A stretch of DNA of 64,000 nt from Cryptomeria japonica (lineage: Eukaryota; Streptophyta; Pinopsida; Cupressales; Cupressaceae): positions 27,501 through 91,500 of the forward strand of contig NW_026729316.1 in NCBI RefSeq assembly GCF_030272615.1. The letters are read 5' to 3'. Shown in pieces: positions 20,716 through 33,992 of this stretch (its first letter is position 1; every line of letters begins with the position of its first letter). Under the pieces are notes generated by a model. That model did no database searches. It was not told the origin of the DNA and was given only the letters and a program-made list of their open reading frames with translations. The translations under genes and the position numbers were made by a program.

Positions 20716-23100
20716 ATTATTTATTCAATTTATATGCCTGGCCCTAGCAGGAATCACTATGTGGGGTTGCTGCCAGGCAGGGACACAGAAGAGCAAGGAT
20801 CTCCTGGCAATGACAGGCAGGGGAAAGCCCCTATTTCGGTCGGTCCATCTGATCCCTCCCTCCCTATATTATTCTGTTAAACAAGGCACCAGTGCAGTGA
20901 TGCAAATCCAAAAGTACTGGCCCTTTTTTTTATATCGTTCAAAGCGGCAACCCAAAGTTGACATGGCTGCTCAAAGTGCTAACAGCAGCTTAAGAGAAGG
21001 AAGGGGCAGGGCCGGTCAATCACTATCCCTTTTTATCGAATGCGAACTAATAAGGGGAGGCCTGGCGACAAGCAATACGACTGAACACCCAGCTCCCTAG
21101 AATACTAGAGAGGATATGAATCTGCCCTACTATTCGCCCCTACCATTCTATAGGCAACCTCTGCATGCATCAAAGTGCCTCTATTTAAAGAATAAATCTC
21201 CTGCCCCGATTCTCTGGAAAATGGGAGTTCCATCCAAGAGCAGCCCAGCTCAGGAGATAGCCTGCCAGCCACCTCGCTAGTAGTGAAATTAATCAAAGTA
21301 ACATCATAGAAAGACAAAGGATAGGGGTGGACTTGAAATGGATAGATAGGGATAGTTAGGTAACACGTCTTTTTACGTTATTGATCTAAACCGCTCTATC
21401 CAAGGACATTGAATCACCTTCCACCCTTCCTTAACCCCCGGTGTGGGATGGAGAGGCTGGTGTTCCATCCATCTATTATATACGTGATACGAAAGATGAG
21501 CTGGGAGAGCCCCACCCAATCGTAGATTCTTCAGAGACTTCACCCGGTTCCGCCGGAGTTGAGTAGCGGCTATGTCGCTAACTCGCTCTGTCGGCTCCAC
21601 CCTTTCTCATAGGCAGACACCCGTCACTCATCCCTAAGATCATAACCCAATGTCTCTCTGTTTGGTGGTTGTTCCTAGTTTTGGATTAATGTTACGTATC
21701 TAATCTTGACTGCCCAATGTTAGGTCGAGGTCAATTCCGATTGATTGTGATTCCGATTCGACATCCAAGGCTATCGAAAATGTAGAGCATTGACACCCGG
21801 CTTCTTTGGAGTCCAATGCCTGTTGACTCTTACTCTCGGGCTAGCGGTGGAGTCGCTACGTTGAACATTCTTCCCAACTGGGCGGCAGATTCATGTTACG
21901 TATCGACTCTTGACTGCCCAATGATTCAACACCTCTTCGATTCATTCAGGAATGTACATTTGCAGTAGCCGGGGTGGGCCCCCCCCATTCTAGTTGTTGA
22001 ATAGTAGGGCGTTCCAAATCATGGGTGGGATTCCGGATCAGATGAGATTGGATCGAGCCCTCTCGAGAATCCTCGTGGTTGGGAGATGCTGGACCAGATC
22101 CTACGGAGAAAACACTCCTTCCTCGGAGCTAGCTCCCAACTGGTCAATCACCTCCTCCAACTAGATCCTCCCACCCCCGTGGGTGATAGAGTTGGTGGAG
22201 ATGGGATACTTGACTCCCAATTGTTGGCATTCCCTTTCAGTCAAATCGTTGATACTCCCATATCCCTTTCGGGTGCACCGGGATAGCGGGAGGGCCATGG
22301 CCTCATCAGTTGCCCTTCTAGATTGCGAAGGGAGGAGATCGTGAGCAGTCGAGTGCCCCACCCAGAATTGGGATAGGCCTAGCCCCCTCCTGCCGCAGTC
22401 GAGTCAAATGTTGGCACCTACCCACATATGTTCTCAACCATGCCAGGGGGTTCCCCGAGTGATTCATTGGGCCATGCTCGGGCGGACCAAACACAGATAG
22501 ATCTAGTGAGGGCACGGTCCAAGGCCCTACTATCTGAGTTGAAGTTGCGTCGAGAAACAACAGCACCGGGGGCACACGAACCACCTCCCACCCGCCCCGT
22601 AGGGCACACACCGTTGTAGGTTATTCGCTTCTCAAAAATAGATGCCGGTTATCCCGTACCGGGGCCCCAGCCTTCTGAGATTCGGATCAGTTGGTCGAGT
22701 GGGGAGTGCCGGGAGATGGGAGATACGGGCATGCCCTATTGTTTCTTTAGGCTTCTCTTCTTGACCTCGGTGCTATGGGTGGTAAACTACCAGGGGACGG
22801 GAGGTATAAGCTGCTGGGGATGGTCGAACTCCCGAATTGATCGAGTTGGTGCCGACTGGCAGGAGTCTAGAACCTCATCGTACTCCTCAGATAGTAAATC
22901 GGGTGAGTAGGGAGCGGATCTCATAGAGTTGGAAACAACCAAGCATTCTCTTATGGCAAACGGATGAGTGGATATGCGGATCGGCCACTTTCAATTCATC
23001 GGCGGGGCCACTCGATTGTGATCCCGTTTGAGTACTACAGACAATAAGGAAGAGGCGACGGTCTGGGAAGGTCCGAGTATCACCGCCTGGGTTCGCCCTG
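20716..23100. other. spacer, no gene recognised
   Basis: Mixed sequence with family A copies at about 21125 and 22003. A direct repeat pair at 21689-21719 and 21893-21923 shares ATGTTACGTATC and TCTTGACTGCCCAATG. No recognisable gene. Confidence 0.6.
21689..21719 (+). repeat. family B plus downstream word, copy 1 (copy 2 at 21893-21923)
   Basis: Both copies read ATGTTACGTATC, a short variable stretch, then TCTTGACTGCCCAATG. Family B here travels with extra 3' flank, unlike most copies. Confidence 0.85.
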
Positions 23101-23136
23101 CCCTCCAATTCGAGTTGTAGGGGATGAGAATAGCTG

Positions 23137-23493
23137 TTAGGTAGGAGGTGTATTACCACCGGGATAACGGCGCAGTGGCAATTGCAACAGCAGTAGCACC
23201 GCAACGGGAACAGCTTGAGCAACTGGGGTCACGAACAGGGGTGCACCCCACACAACAGTTGCAGAGTCCCAGTGGAACAGGTTCACTAGATAGGCGATAA
23301 ACGGTTCCGATGCATAGGATGCAGTTGGCCAAAATTCCGGATCCTCCCCGAGCCGCCTAGAAGATTGTGCTGTGAACTCCCCCCACCCACCACGCATGAT
23401 CTCGATCCGAATAGGAACTGGTCCAATCAATCTGATGAATGATGGTGTTCTGCTGATCCTGAGTGCCTCATCGTTGATCCGGGGTGTCCCCAA
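23137..23493 (-). pseudogene. unidentified 118-codon frame with AGY-type segment
   Basis: The minus frame includes PTASYASEPFIAYL, HWDSATVVWGAP and FVTPVAQAVPVA. A shifted phase just after reads CGATAVAIATAPLSRW. The A/T/V bias over the second half resembles the other relics. The first half shows no recognisable domain. Low confidence that it is or was a gene. Confidence 0.25.
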
Positions 23494-24075
23494 CCACTAA
23501 TAGCCGCCCAGCGGATTATGAATGCCAGTTTGTGGGGTCAATAAAGCACACTGAAGTGATACGGACAGTTGGGAAGAATGTTCAACGTAATCAAGAGAGT
23601 GGTAGAGGGCCAAATCGATTCTATATGTAACATGACCCCCCATCCCCAATTGGCTGGTAACATTGATTCAATGGACATTGACATAATAGTAATATTCTAA
23701 TTGCCTTTTTGAAGCAGTGAGATTCCGTACCCATATTTCCATCTACATATTGGATAGTATGCCGTCAATGGAAGAGGGGGATAGTTTGGATAGGGCCCGG
23801 TTTAATAATACTACCCATACCCATTCGTTCCAGGGTTTCCATAAAAGTTGTTTCGTGCCGCCCCTACTTATAACTACTATAGAGGGCCACAAATCAACAT
23901 CAATCCAGGAACTATCTATCTATAATTGGGGTGCACCAATTCTAGTTATAGTTCTCTTCTACTATAGATAGTAGGGGTGCACCTACAATAATATAATAGC
24001 CCTTAGAATAGTAGGGCTAGCAACTCTAATTAGAGGAGGGCCCCGGCTGGGGGTTGATTAATTGACTGATTAATT

Positions 24076-24109
24076 GTCTCGCCCGCAATTCTATGCTAAA
24101 GGGCGAGAC
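24076..24109. repeat. family A hairpin with 9-bp arms
   Basis: Arms GTCTCGCCC (24076-24084) and GGGCGAGAC (24101-24109) enclose GCAATTCTATGCTAAA. A second copy of the 3' half, AATTCTATGCTAAAGGGCGA followed by GACTAGC, lies at about 55919-55945. Confidence 0.85.
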
Positions 24110-27100
24110 TAGCGTCAAAGTAGCGGGCTGCAGTCAAGCCCTACAATGGCTCGGCTGGGGCCAGATTATATACGTCACATGGGTGGGCCCCTCTCTTTAT
24201 TAGTTTAGGTCGGGGATAGAGATCGTGATAAAATTATTAGGGCAATGATGAACTATAGATAGTTTCCCACCCACCCGCCTATAGAATGGTAGGGGCTCCT
24301 CCTTATGTTAGCTTATTCTAGCAGGTTTATGAATTGACTTATTAATTAACCCTTTAGAATAGTAGGGGGCCATAGAATAGTAGGGGCCACCCACCCCTAC
24401 AATTCTATGGTAGTCTTAATTGATAGTTGGCATGTTACGTATAGAATCTTCAACGGTCCCCCTACTATAGCACTAGGTCGAGTATCCATAGTTAGTATAG
24501 AACCAACTAGAGTGCCGAAGAACTATAATGCCCCCCACCCTGCATGCCCCTACTATCTATAGGCTAGAGAGAGCCGTTGATTCTTTCCTGCATGAACTCC
24601 GTTGATGAGATCGATTCTCGCCCATAGAATAGTAGGGGTTGACAACCGGCTGTAGGATAGTAACTAGAATAAGGAGGGCAACCGGGTGGGAGGGCTGGGG
24701 CGGCTTATATTATTCCATAGAATTTTGAGGGAAGCTCAACTGATTCAGATGCTGGGCTCAACTGGTTGAGGGAGTTCAAGCCTATCAAAATTGTGGGCAA
24801 ATTAGGAAGGTCTTCACTTCTCGCCTGGAGTTCGTTCTGACAACTCTAGTTGCTGCTCCCTATGCACCGGAAGTAAGGTTCTATTATCTATCCTTCACCC
24901 CTGCACGGTTGGCCCGGTTATATTAGTAAATGGGTTTGGGTTCCTAGGATGGCATAGTTAGTGCGAGAAAGGAAGGTGGGGGGGGGAAGGGAACAACAAC
25001 TAGAATGGAAGGTAGGAAATTAGTTGAATCCCGGCTAGGCCTAAATTATCTGGATGTTTGGCCCATGCTTTCTGCAAGACTGGTCCGGGGAGATCTCCTC
25101 GTGCCATCCTTGGCCATCCCCTCACCCACGGTAGGATAGGACGTTAGGGCTCGTGCCATCCTGCATGCACCCCCGGTCAAAAGTGAGGGCCCCAGGTAGT
25201 TGAGTTGATTGTCGAGTTAGGACAGGTGTTAACTTCTCTGAGTTGACAACCAGAAGGAAGGACCCCACACTACCCGAAGAAGAAATCTGCCTCAAAAAAC
25301 TACAGGCACTCCAGAAGACTAGCTTTTAGGAATTCTCATCGACCGCCATGAAGACCATTGGAATTCTCATCGACCGCCAGCCCACAGAGTTAGGATTCCA
25401 GGAGAATGATTTAGCTGCGGGAAGGAAGGAAGTAGCTTTATAGATAGCAGGAAGGAAGGTGCCCGGTTGGAACTAACTATAGTTAGAACAAATTGACCGG
25501 GGCCCCTTCAGTTCGATGGTTAGGGAGATGGTCCTTGCCCTCAGGTCCAGCTCAAAGGAATTCCCCTGCCTGTAGTTGTTCGTTCAACCGCCCCAGGCAA
25601 TATTATCAACTATAGGATACATGGGGTTGGGTGGGCTCAGTTCAACCAGTTATCTTGTCGGGTATGGAGTTTATGCTATGAAGAGAGTAGTTGAGGTTGG
25701 GGCCATAGCTAACTCGGTAGTCCTTCATTGCCACCGTGCATGGGTGCCTACTATTTAAAGGGGCTCATCCAGCCGTCCATCGAGCCCCGGGGACTGGAAA
25801 GCTATCCATAAGTTTATGTGATTATCCATCACTCTCACAACTATAGAACAAAGGCTCTACCTTCCCACCCTGCTGCGAGGGAATAGTTACCCCCGATCGA
25901 GGAGTAATGCGTCGAATTCGGGAGCAGGCTTAGCCGGGAGGAGGAACCATCCTCCAACGGCATCTAGCTCCTCCTGTCCAACCCCATAGACTCGGTCGGG
26001 GGCCTTAGAAAACTACATTAGCAACCGGGGGCCTCCTGTCCAACAACTAGAATAAGGAGGGGGAGGGGTGAGGGTATAGGAAGAACTGGATGGAAGGAAG
26101 GGGTGATGCTAAATCCCGAGTTGACAACCGCCCTACTACTCTATTATTCAAGCTGGATGCCACCACCCTGGTTCCGACAAGGAGCTATAGTTGGATGGCC
26201 GATGGACTTTCTTTGATTCCCTACCCGGCCAGAAGCAGCAGTTCAGGATGGACCCGTGGCCGGGGCAATCAGCAGGTGCCCGGATAGAAGTGAACAAATT
26301 GAACTGGATGGATGGAAGGAAGATTGCCTAACCGCTCTCCTCTCTCCGGTAGGATTGGGTTAGGGATAAGGTTTAGGATAGAGTATTACGTATAAAGTGC
26401 CGGTGGGTCTTAAGGCTCATATGTAGTATAATGTTCAACGGCCCCTCGCTTTGAAGCCTGCCGGCTATCGCCCCCAAGAAATAGAGTTTTGTTGTGGGCG
26501 GGAGGCCCGTAGGGGGTTGGGTGGGGATGGCTAGTTTCCCTGCAGGGTGGGGATGGCTAGTTTCCCTTTCCTAGTAGGCTGCCGGCCCTCCCACCCCCCT
26601 ATTATTTGAAGGGGCCGTTGCCCTCGCTTTTCATAGTAGGGGCTTTAAACTCTCCATCCCATCCGGTTCAGGAGCATGCTTTCATTTTCTCTTGGAAGTC
26701 AAAAACTATATGTGGGAAGGCTATAACGGTGACTAGATTCGAGGGACCCTAACTTCAGGGGTGCGCCCCTACCGGTCAATTTTTGATTCTTTCCAACCGC
26801 TAGATCTTTCTTTCCATCGGACGGACCTAACTTTCTTTCTTTGCATCCATCCTTTGTTTGTTATCTTGTCCACCTCCGGGTACTTCCTTCTTTCTCGTTC
26901 GTTAACTCGTTACTACCTTCCGGCAACAGCTAATACACCCACCCTCGGGCGGAAGGGAAGCTTGTCCTCCCATCCTATCGGGTGGTCTCGGCCCAACCTA
27001 TACCCACCCAACCCGGGAAGGATAACTGAACTTCCGGACCTAACATCGTTAATGAAGGGGACCTAACCTCGAATAGATGGGGGGACCGGGTTAACCCTCC

Positions 27101-29675
27101 TCCCTTAACTACACACTGACCTGAACTGCCCTTAGAATAGTAGGGGCCCAGGGAGGGAGTTCGGATATTACGTAGATGAGCGATCACAGCTAAAACAAAG
27201 AGGGAGAGCTAAATAGTTGAGGGATAGTTCTCCCGAGGGAAACAAAGGACTCGATGGGAGTTGATGACTGGATATAGCTAGCAACTCAAAAATAGAGGGC
27301 CTTCCGTTTTTTCAGAAAGAAACCAGAAACCGGCAGGAAAGATGCGAACAATCAGCTATGGCCCCAACCCCCAAGAAGGATACTACAGCGAGACCAGAGA
27401 TAGTTAAAGAAAGTCCATCGGGCGGGGGTAAGCGAGAAAGGAGGTAGGGATAGAGGCTGATTGAACCTTACAACAAGAAAGTGAGGCTATTTGAATTGAG
27501 GGAGCGAGGGCACCGGCCAATCAACACTGAACAATCCTACTTCCTTCTTTAGGGCCTCCATCCTTCACTACTACCCTTCACTGTAGGAAGGAACATGGGA
27601 TTCTCCATCTGTCCATCCTTCACTACCACAATTAATCTCAAAAAAGGGCTCGCCGGATAGCCTGGGGGTTCAGGCTGGAGGGAAAGTAATGATCTCCCTC
27701 CCACACCCCGGAAAGTAATGCTGGTATCCACCCACACCCTCGCTCGGTGGACCAGAGGACAGACGCGAGCAGCAGCGGAGACTCCGTGAGTGGGGAGAGT
27801 GATATAACGAACTAGAGAAAGTTAGGATTGAACTTCACAATCCAACCGGGCGCCTGTCCTCACCCCCGGTGAAGCTCTACTCAACCGGGGGTGAACTATC
27901 TATCCGAGTTAGTCCCGAGAAGACTTTCTTGAACTCGGACCAGCAGCTATTATTTATTCCTCCTCGTGAAGGCCCTCCCTAACTTCCTATCTATAGTTAC
28001 CCCAACTTCCAACCGGGGGTTCAGGCACTAACTCCCACTGTCCATCCTGCCCATTAGAATAGTAGGGCCATCCAAACATTTATCGCTTGCCTTCCCTCTT
28101 TATCGCAGCTATTATTTATTATCCTCCCCACTATCCTATTGCGCCTACCTCCCTTCACCCCCGGTGGCTAGCCTAACAAATATATCCGTACTAGAGTTCC
28201 CTCCCACCGGCGGGGCTCCTAATCTATGGGCCTCCCATCCGGTCTCTTCAACGATGGCCCAACTAGAGTTCCCTCCCACCCTGCTGGGAAGGAGAACTTC
28301 TCTTTTGTTTGGCTGGACCAGAGGCATGCTCGAACCCCCCCCCCACCCAGAGATAGTTGAACTCTATTGCCTCCCACCCGGATATAGTATAACTCCCTCC
28401 CTGGGCCCTACTATCTATAGGCAACGGCATCTACCGTTTCTACCTGGGGGTGGAAGGAAGGGCGGCTCAACTAATCTACCGGGGGTGGACTAACTACCTT
28501 TCTCGGCGGAACTAGATAAAATTCTATGGGCCTCCCATCTGACTACCGGGGGTGGGAAGGAAGGTAGGAATTGAGCTTTGCTGGTGCAATTCATTCGGGC
28601 GAGAACGAGAACTGGGGTTCTAACTAGAATCGCGAGAAGGCTGCTATGGCAAGAGATTTCTTTTCTGAGAAATGAGATGGCAAGTTTATTTCTCCTACCT
28701 TCCGGAGCTAGATTAGTTGCCTATAGATAGTAGGGCCCACTGTTTCTATTTCCAATCCCGAGCGTAACTTTGATGGAGCCCTTTCCTCTACAATGAATCG
28801 TGTAACAATGAAGGGCCACCGCTGCTACCTTCTCTGCTACCGAGGGTGCATGAAGGCTTGAACGAACAACTAATTTGGATCGACCGGTTGCCTATAGAAT
28901 GGTAGGGCTTCCCGATGGAGAATACTTTCTTGAACTCGAACATTCTCGAGCTACCCCCGCCCCCCCTTTTTATTAATTCCGGCAATAGGAAACGATGTTG
29001 GAATTGGAGCAGGAATGGATAGAGATCGAGAAACAACCTTGTATTCATTATCTAGTTTAGTTTGCTCTCCTCGCTGGTGTTGCTCAGCTAGTTCGCTCCG
29101 GTTGAACTAGTTCTTCTTTCCGGCTCCTCCTGACTCCCTCGTTAATTCTCTGAAAGCATGCTCCTTCACCCGGACTGGGCTACCTCTCCCCACCGCCATC
29201 CTTCACCGGCAACTATCATTGGACAATCAACTCTAGTTCCTCCCACCGGCCCCAGGGAATCAACTGCCTCCCGGAACTACCTTCCCTCCCATAGCTTCTG
29301 AACCCTCCCATCGAGAACTTATTCACCCGGGAGTTCAGCTACTTAGTATTCTCGGAGTTCGACGAAAGTATCCAGCCTAGAGCCGGGTAACCTGCCTGAG
29401 CTGGACCATCGCCTCCTTGTTTATTCTAACCCGGGAGAGCTGAGCTCCATCATAGTGATGCAGGATGGCGATGGAGCTAAACTGAAAGAGTGAGAACTCC
29501 AGGCGAGAAACGGTGAAGGATCAAGAAACGAGTTATGCTTGCCTCCCACCAGCTAAAAAGAAAGAGAATCTAGTCAACTAACTTAATACCGGTCCAGCGA
29601 CTAGCTATATTAGTTGGACTCACCCCCGATTAGAAATTAGTCTTCCTTCCGGACCTTCCTTCCTTACAGCCTCCA

Positions 29676-29720
29676 GTAGCACTCGACTCTGTAGCACTCG
29701 ACTCTGTAGCACTCGACTCT
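29676..29720 (+). repeat. 15-bp tandem array, 3 exact copies
   Basis: The unit GTAGCACTCGACTCT starts at 29676, 29691 and 29706. The core CACTCGACT is itself a word scattered across the window (for example 41400, 52976, 53761). Confidence 0.97.
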
Positions 29721-31002
29721 CTAACTTCCTCAACCAACGACTGACTAGCTATTATTTCTATTTTGTTTGGACGGGATTTCTCGCTTTCCATCCTGAACCG
29801 GGGCCCCGGGTAGCTTCTTTCCCTGCCTCCCTCCCTCGGATGCCGTTGAACTCCCACTGCCAACATCTCTTCCGACCGGCATCGTTACTTCCTTCCTTCC
29901 GGCAGCTAATACACTATTTCGTTTGGTACCATTCCCATCCGGAGCCACCGGAGGTGTAAAGGAGGGTGGCACCCCCGGGTGGCCCGGAGCTAGATGCCGT
30001 TGGAAGCTAAGCAACTCCCGGCCCTACGAAGGTTGGGGTGGGTGGGAGGAGACGGGGCTGAACTGTACAACTATAGTTAGATAAGGAAAGGGATTCGACA
30101 ATAACCTCACTTCCTTCCTTACAGCCTCCACCTTCCTTCCTTCCTGAGTTAGTCCCTTCCTTCATTAATGCAGGAACCGAGACGAACTGCCGCCCTATCT
30201 AGAAAGCTAAACGAACTGGAGCCGGTGGGATGGAGAACTTTTGTTCGTGTTAGCTTCCTTCCCTCCGGACCTTCCTTCCATCCATTTAGCCGGCCCGCCA
30301 TCTAATCACTTCTCTACGGCCGGGCGAGAACAATAATAGTTCCTCCGGGAATATAGTTCAAACTAGAATATTGTATTTCCACATGTTCATCCCTCCATCG
30401 GCTTCTCCATCCTCACGGAGCTAGATGCCGTTGCCCACTCAACAACTAAAGGAGGGGAACTCGAGAAAGCCCTACGGGGAGTCAACCGGCCCCTACTCTT
30501 TTAAGGGCCTTATTACCGTGTAGGAAGGGTAGGCACCAACGGTTGCCCTTTGAGTGGTTGACTTCCGATTAGACCCTCCGGATGGATGGGCGGTGAAGGA
30601 TGGATATAAAAGCAAGTTAGTTTATCCTTGCCCTGGACAGCCAATAAATCAAAAAGGATGGAATGACCCGCAGGAAAGTAGGTCCTTTTAGCAGGAAAGT
30701 AGGTAGGCTCCAATGAAAGCTCAGGTAGGCGGGACTCCCATCCTTTGTTAATTATCCTCTTTCTCGGGCGATAAAGTTAGCATGAGTTGGTGCTCCCTTC
30801 CGATAAAGCGCTGCTCCCTTAATAGATTATCCGCTGTTGGTGTGCCATAGAATAGTAGGGGCCCATCCATGTTACGTATGAAATTGATAACCTCCCACCC
30901 TACCCAAACTCGAGATGCAATAAATAGAGTGAGCCATTCTGGTTCCATCCCTTGTCGCACTAGCAGTCGAGTCCCGCGAACTGACGATTCCCGGAACTAG
31001 AA

Positions 31003-31040
31003 TTCCTTATTATAGCAGGTTGATTAATGAAGTGGGAGGG
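31003..31040 (+). repeat. 38-bp direct repeat, copy 1 (copy 2 at 31075-31112)
   Basis: Exact duplication spanning TTCCTTATTATAGCAGGTTG and ATTAATGAAGTGGGAGGG. The copies are separated by 34 bases. The 3' flank diverges into a family A word only after copy 2. Confidence 0.95.
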
Positions 31041-33992
31041 AATTCTAGTTAGACCACCCACCCGGAACTATTGCTTCCTTATTATAGCAGGTTGATTAAT
31101 GAAGTGGGAGGGCCCCTACAATTCTATGGTAGTTGTTCAATTCCCGGAACTATTGCTTCCCACCCACCCCTACAATAATCTACCTCCCAGGGGGGGCCAG
31201 GTAGTTGACGAACTAAGATTCAACGGCTAATCCTCTAGAGTCCCTCCCACTTTATTAATGTACGCCTGCTAGAATGACGGCATGTTACGTATAGAATCTG
31301 GCCCGCCAAGAACTCCACTCGCTACCCTGGCCCCCCCTGCATGGAGGTAGATTATTGTAGGGGCTAGAATTGGGTGGGATGATAGGTAGGGATTAGCCGA
31401 AGCAGGGTGGGGCCCCCACTGTTCCTAAATTCCCACCCGGGAATTCTAGAGGGGTGGAAAGTAATATCATTCATTTTCCCATCCGTCATTTCATTGCTTC
31501 CCATCCTATCTTCGCCAGATTATATACGTAACATGCCCCCTTGAGAATAGTAGGGCAATGTTTATTCCACCCACCCCTCATGTTACGTATAGAATCTCGG
31601 GATGCGCTTTCAATCGCAATTATGTTCGGATAATTATTGACGGAACAGTTTATAGCTCCCTACTATTTGAAGGGAATCAGCTTGCTAGCCCCCCAGATTA
31701 ATGCACGCTTGCCAAAAGAGTAACCAATTCTAGTTGCGGCAAGCAATTAATCAGCTTGCGGGGGCATAGGCCCACCCGCATAGTTGTTGTTATCACCCTG
31801 CTGCCACCCATAGAATAGTAGGGGCCTGCATCCCTATAGTTGAGGTATATTAGTTGAAGGGATTAGCCAGAGAGCATCTATAGTATTGAATCGCTCTCCC
31901 AATGCGGAGTGGTATATGATGTTGATTACTTGATGTTGATCCGGTTGCTCACTCGATGTCGATCGAGAAAGGAGCGAGCCCCGCCCTGGGGACCATAATT
32001 CCCCTCCACCAACTATATCCTTCCCATAAAATAGTAGGGGCCTATAGAATGGTAGGGGCCGAACTGCCATGAACTAAGATTCCCTCCCGCCCGTAGGGGC
32101 CATTCCGGTTTATGAACACCCGCACCTTCCCTTAGAATAGTAGGGGCCACCCAACCCTTCTTCCGTTCCCAGAACTAGAATTGCCTTAGAATAGTAGGGG
32201 CCTACCCGGCGTAGGGCACTGATTAATGTTATTCTAGCAACTCGGAGGCGCTCGATTCTAGAACTATTTTAGCAGCCCCTTACTCTAGCAGGTTAATGCC
32301 CCCATAGAATTGTAGGGCTGGGGCGTCATTAATGAACTGATTAATTAACAGGCTAATGCCACCCATAGAATTGTAGGGCAGGTTATTAATGCGCCTGCTA
32401 GCCCTTTAGAATGGTAGGGGGCTCGCATGAACTGATTAATTAGAGGTAGATTAGTTGGATAACGGGTGGGAAACTATAGTTAGTTCCTATGGTTCATGTG
32501 GAAGATAAAGCGGGGGGCCCGTTAGAGGCCAAAGCAACTCCCAGTTATATAGGTAGGGGGCATCTCGGAGCAGGAATAGCTACTTACTTAATAGGAGAGA
32601 ATGACTAACCTATGACCCTTGAGGACCAGAAGCCCTCCACCAGATTCTAGCGGTGGGCGCCCCATTGTAGAGTAGGGCACTAGCTCTAGCCGAACGGGAG
32701 TTGGGAACGGCACATGAAGGGCTACTCGGACACATCTCGACGGGAACTATTAACAACTAAGGGTAGGGTAGGGCAGGACCGCAGCAAAACGAGGAAGTTG
32801 ATCCATCGCCCCACCCAATATTAGTCACTCAATCTGCCACTATTCTCGAGAAGGGAATGAAAGCTCGGGGACGTGCCTGCCTCTCATGGTTGGTGCCCCA
32901 CCTTCTATAGATCGATAACCGCTGTTTTGCCTAGTTTTGTCCCATAGAATTGTAGGGCGAGATAACCCGACTATAATGAATTCTGTTTTGTCAATTCGAG
33001 ATACCCTCGATTCTAGAACAACAACTATTTTCGCTAGCAGCCCCCTACAATGAAAAAGGGGGCTTATTAATGAACTGATGCCCCCCTACTCTTCTAAAGG
33101 CAGGCTTATAAATGCAACTATAATTGGAGGGGGGCCCCCTACTATTCTATGGGGCTTATTAATTAACAGTTCTTCTAGCAACGGCTCGAGTGGAGGGGGG
33201 CCCCCGACCGTTATTCTAGCAGGCTAATTAATGAACTATGGGGGCGCCATTAATGAACTGATTAATGAACGTGTGTGGGCCCCCTGCCATTAATGACGCC
33301 TGCTAGCCCTCCTCCCGGGCGGGGGATAGTTGGAGGTAGATCCCCTACTATTCTAAAGGGGTGGGGGCAAGGTTCGGCCTAGATAAAATATAGATGGGGG
33401 TTTGGGGTTTGGCTGGATCTGGGGGTGTTGGGCATGTTACGTAGTAATCTGATGAGGCATCGTCGTACACTTTTAAGCCTCTCTCTTTTCTCAAGGATAC
33501 CCTCGCCCCCTTTTGTCCTCCCACCCACCCCGTAGGGCTCCTGGGAGAGAGAGATCGATCACTCCGAACCCGAATGGCTAGGGTTGGGTGGGGATTCTAG
33601 TTCCCGTTTGGAAGGGTCAGATAAGGCAGGGTGGGAGGAGGGAGATATAAAGAGATCCGATAAAGAAGGAGAGATCCCGGCGGGAGACGTTTCTTCTCTC
33701 TCCTGCCAGGGTCGGGTTTCCGAGAACAGATATTGTTGCCCTTCCGTTTTTCGGGTGGGAGAGCAAAGGCAGATCAATATTGAGAGTTAGAAGGAGCCGG
33801 AGCATCCCTTCCCGTCCCATTTCTTGGAAATCCAAGGCCTCTAGATTGAAAACCATAAACAGTTGACCGAGCCCTACGCCTTGACCCCCATAGTAAAGCG
33901 ATAAAAGGGGTGATGCCCCTGCTTTCTCCGTAGTCTATGCCTTTGATTCTTAGTCAACTCAATCTAGAACTGCCGTAGAATTGTAGGGGGCC

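Larger units (their letters stand above)
23500..33980. other. long repeat-dense spacer, no gene recognised
   Basis: Family A copies are abundant throughout, particularly at 23.9-24.7, 26.6, 27.1, 30.8-31.2 and 31.8-33.4 kb. Family B copies sit at 23617, 24160, 24430, 31281, 31515, 31579 and 33432. CCTTCCTTCC/GGAAGGAAGG words dominate 24.9-30.7 kb. At 24076-24109 a family A word is enclosed by 9-bp arms GTCTCGCCC/GGGCGAGAC. No tRNA, rRNA or exon is recognised. Confidence 0.65.
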
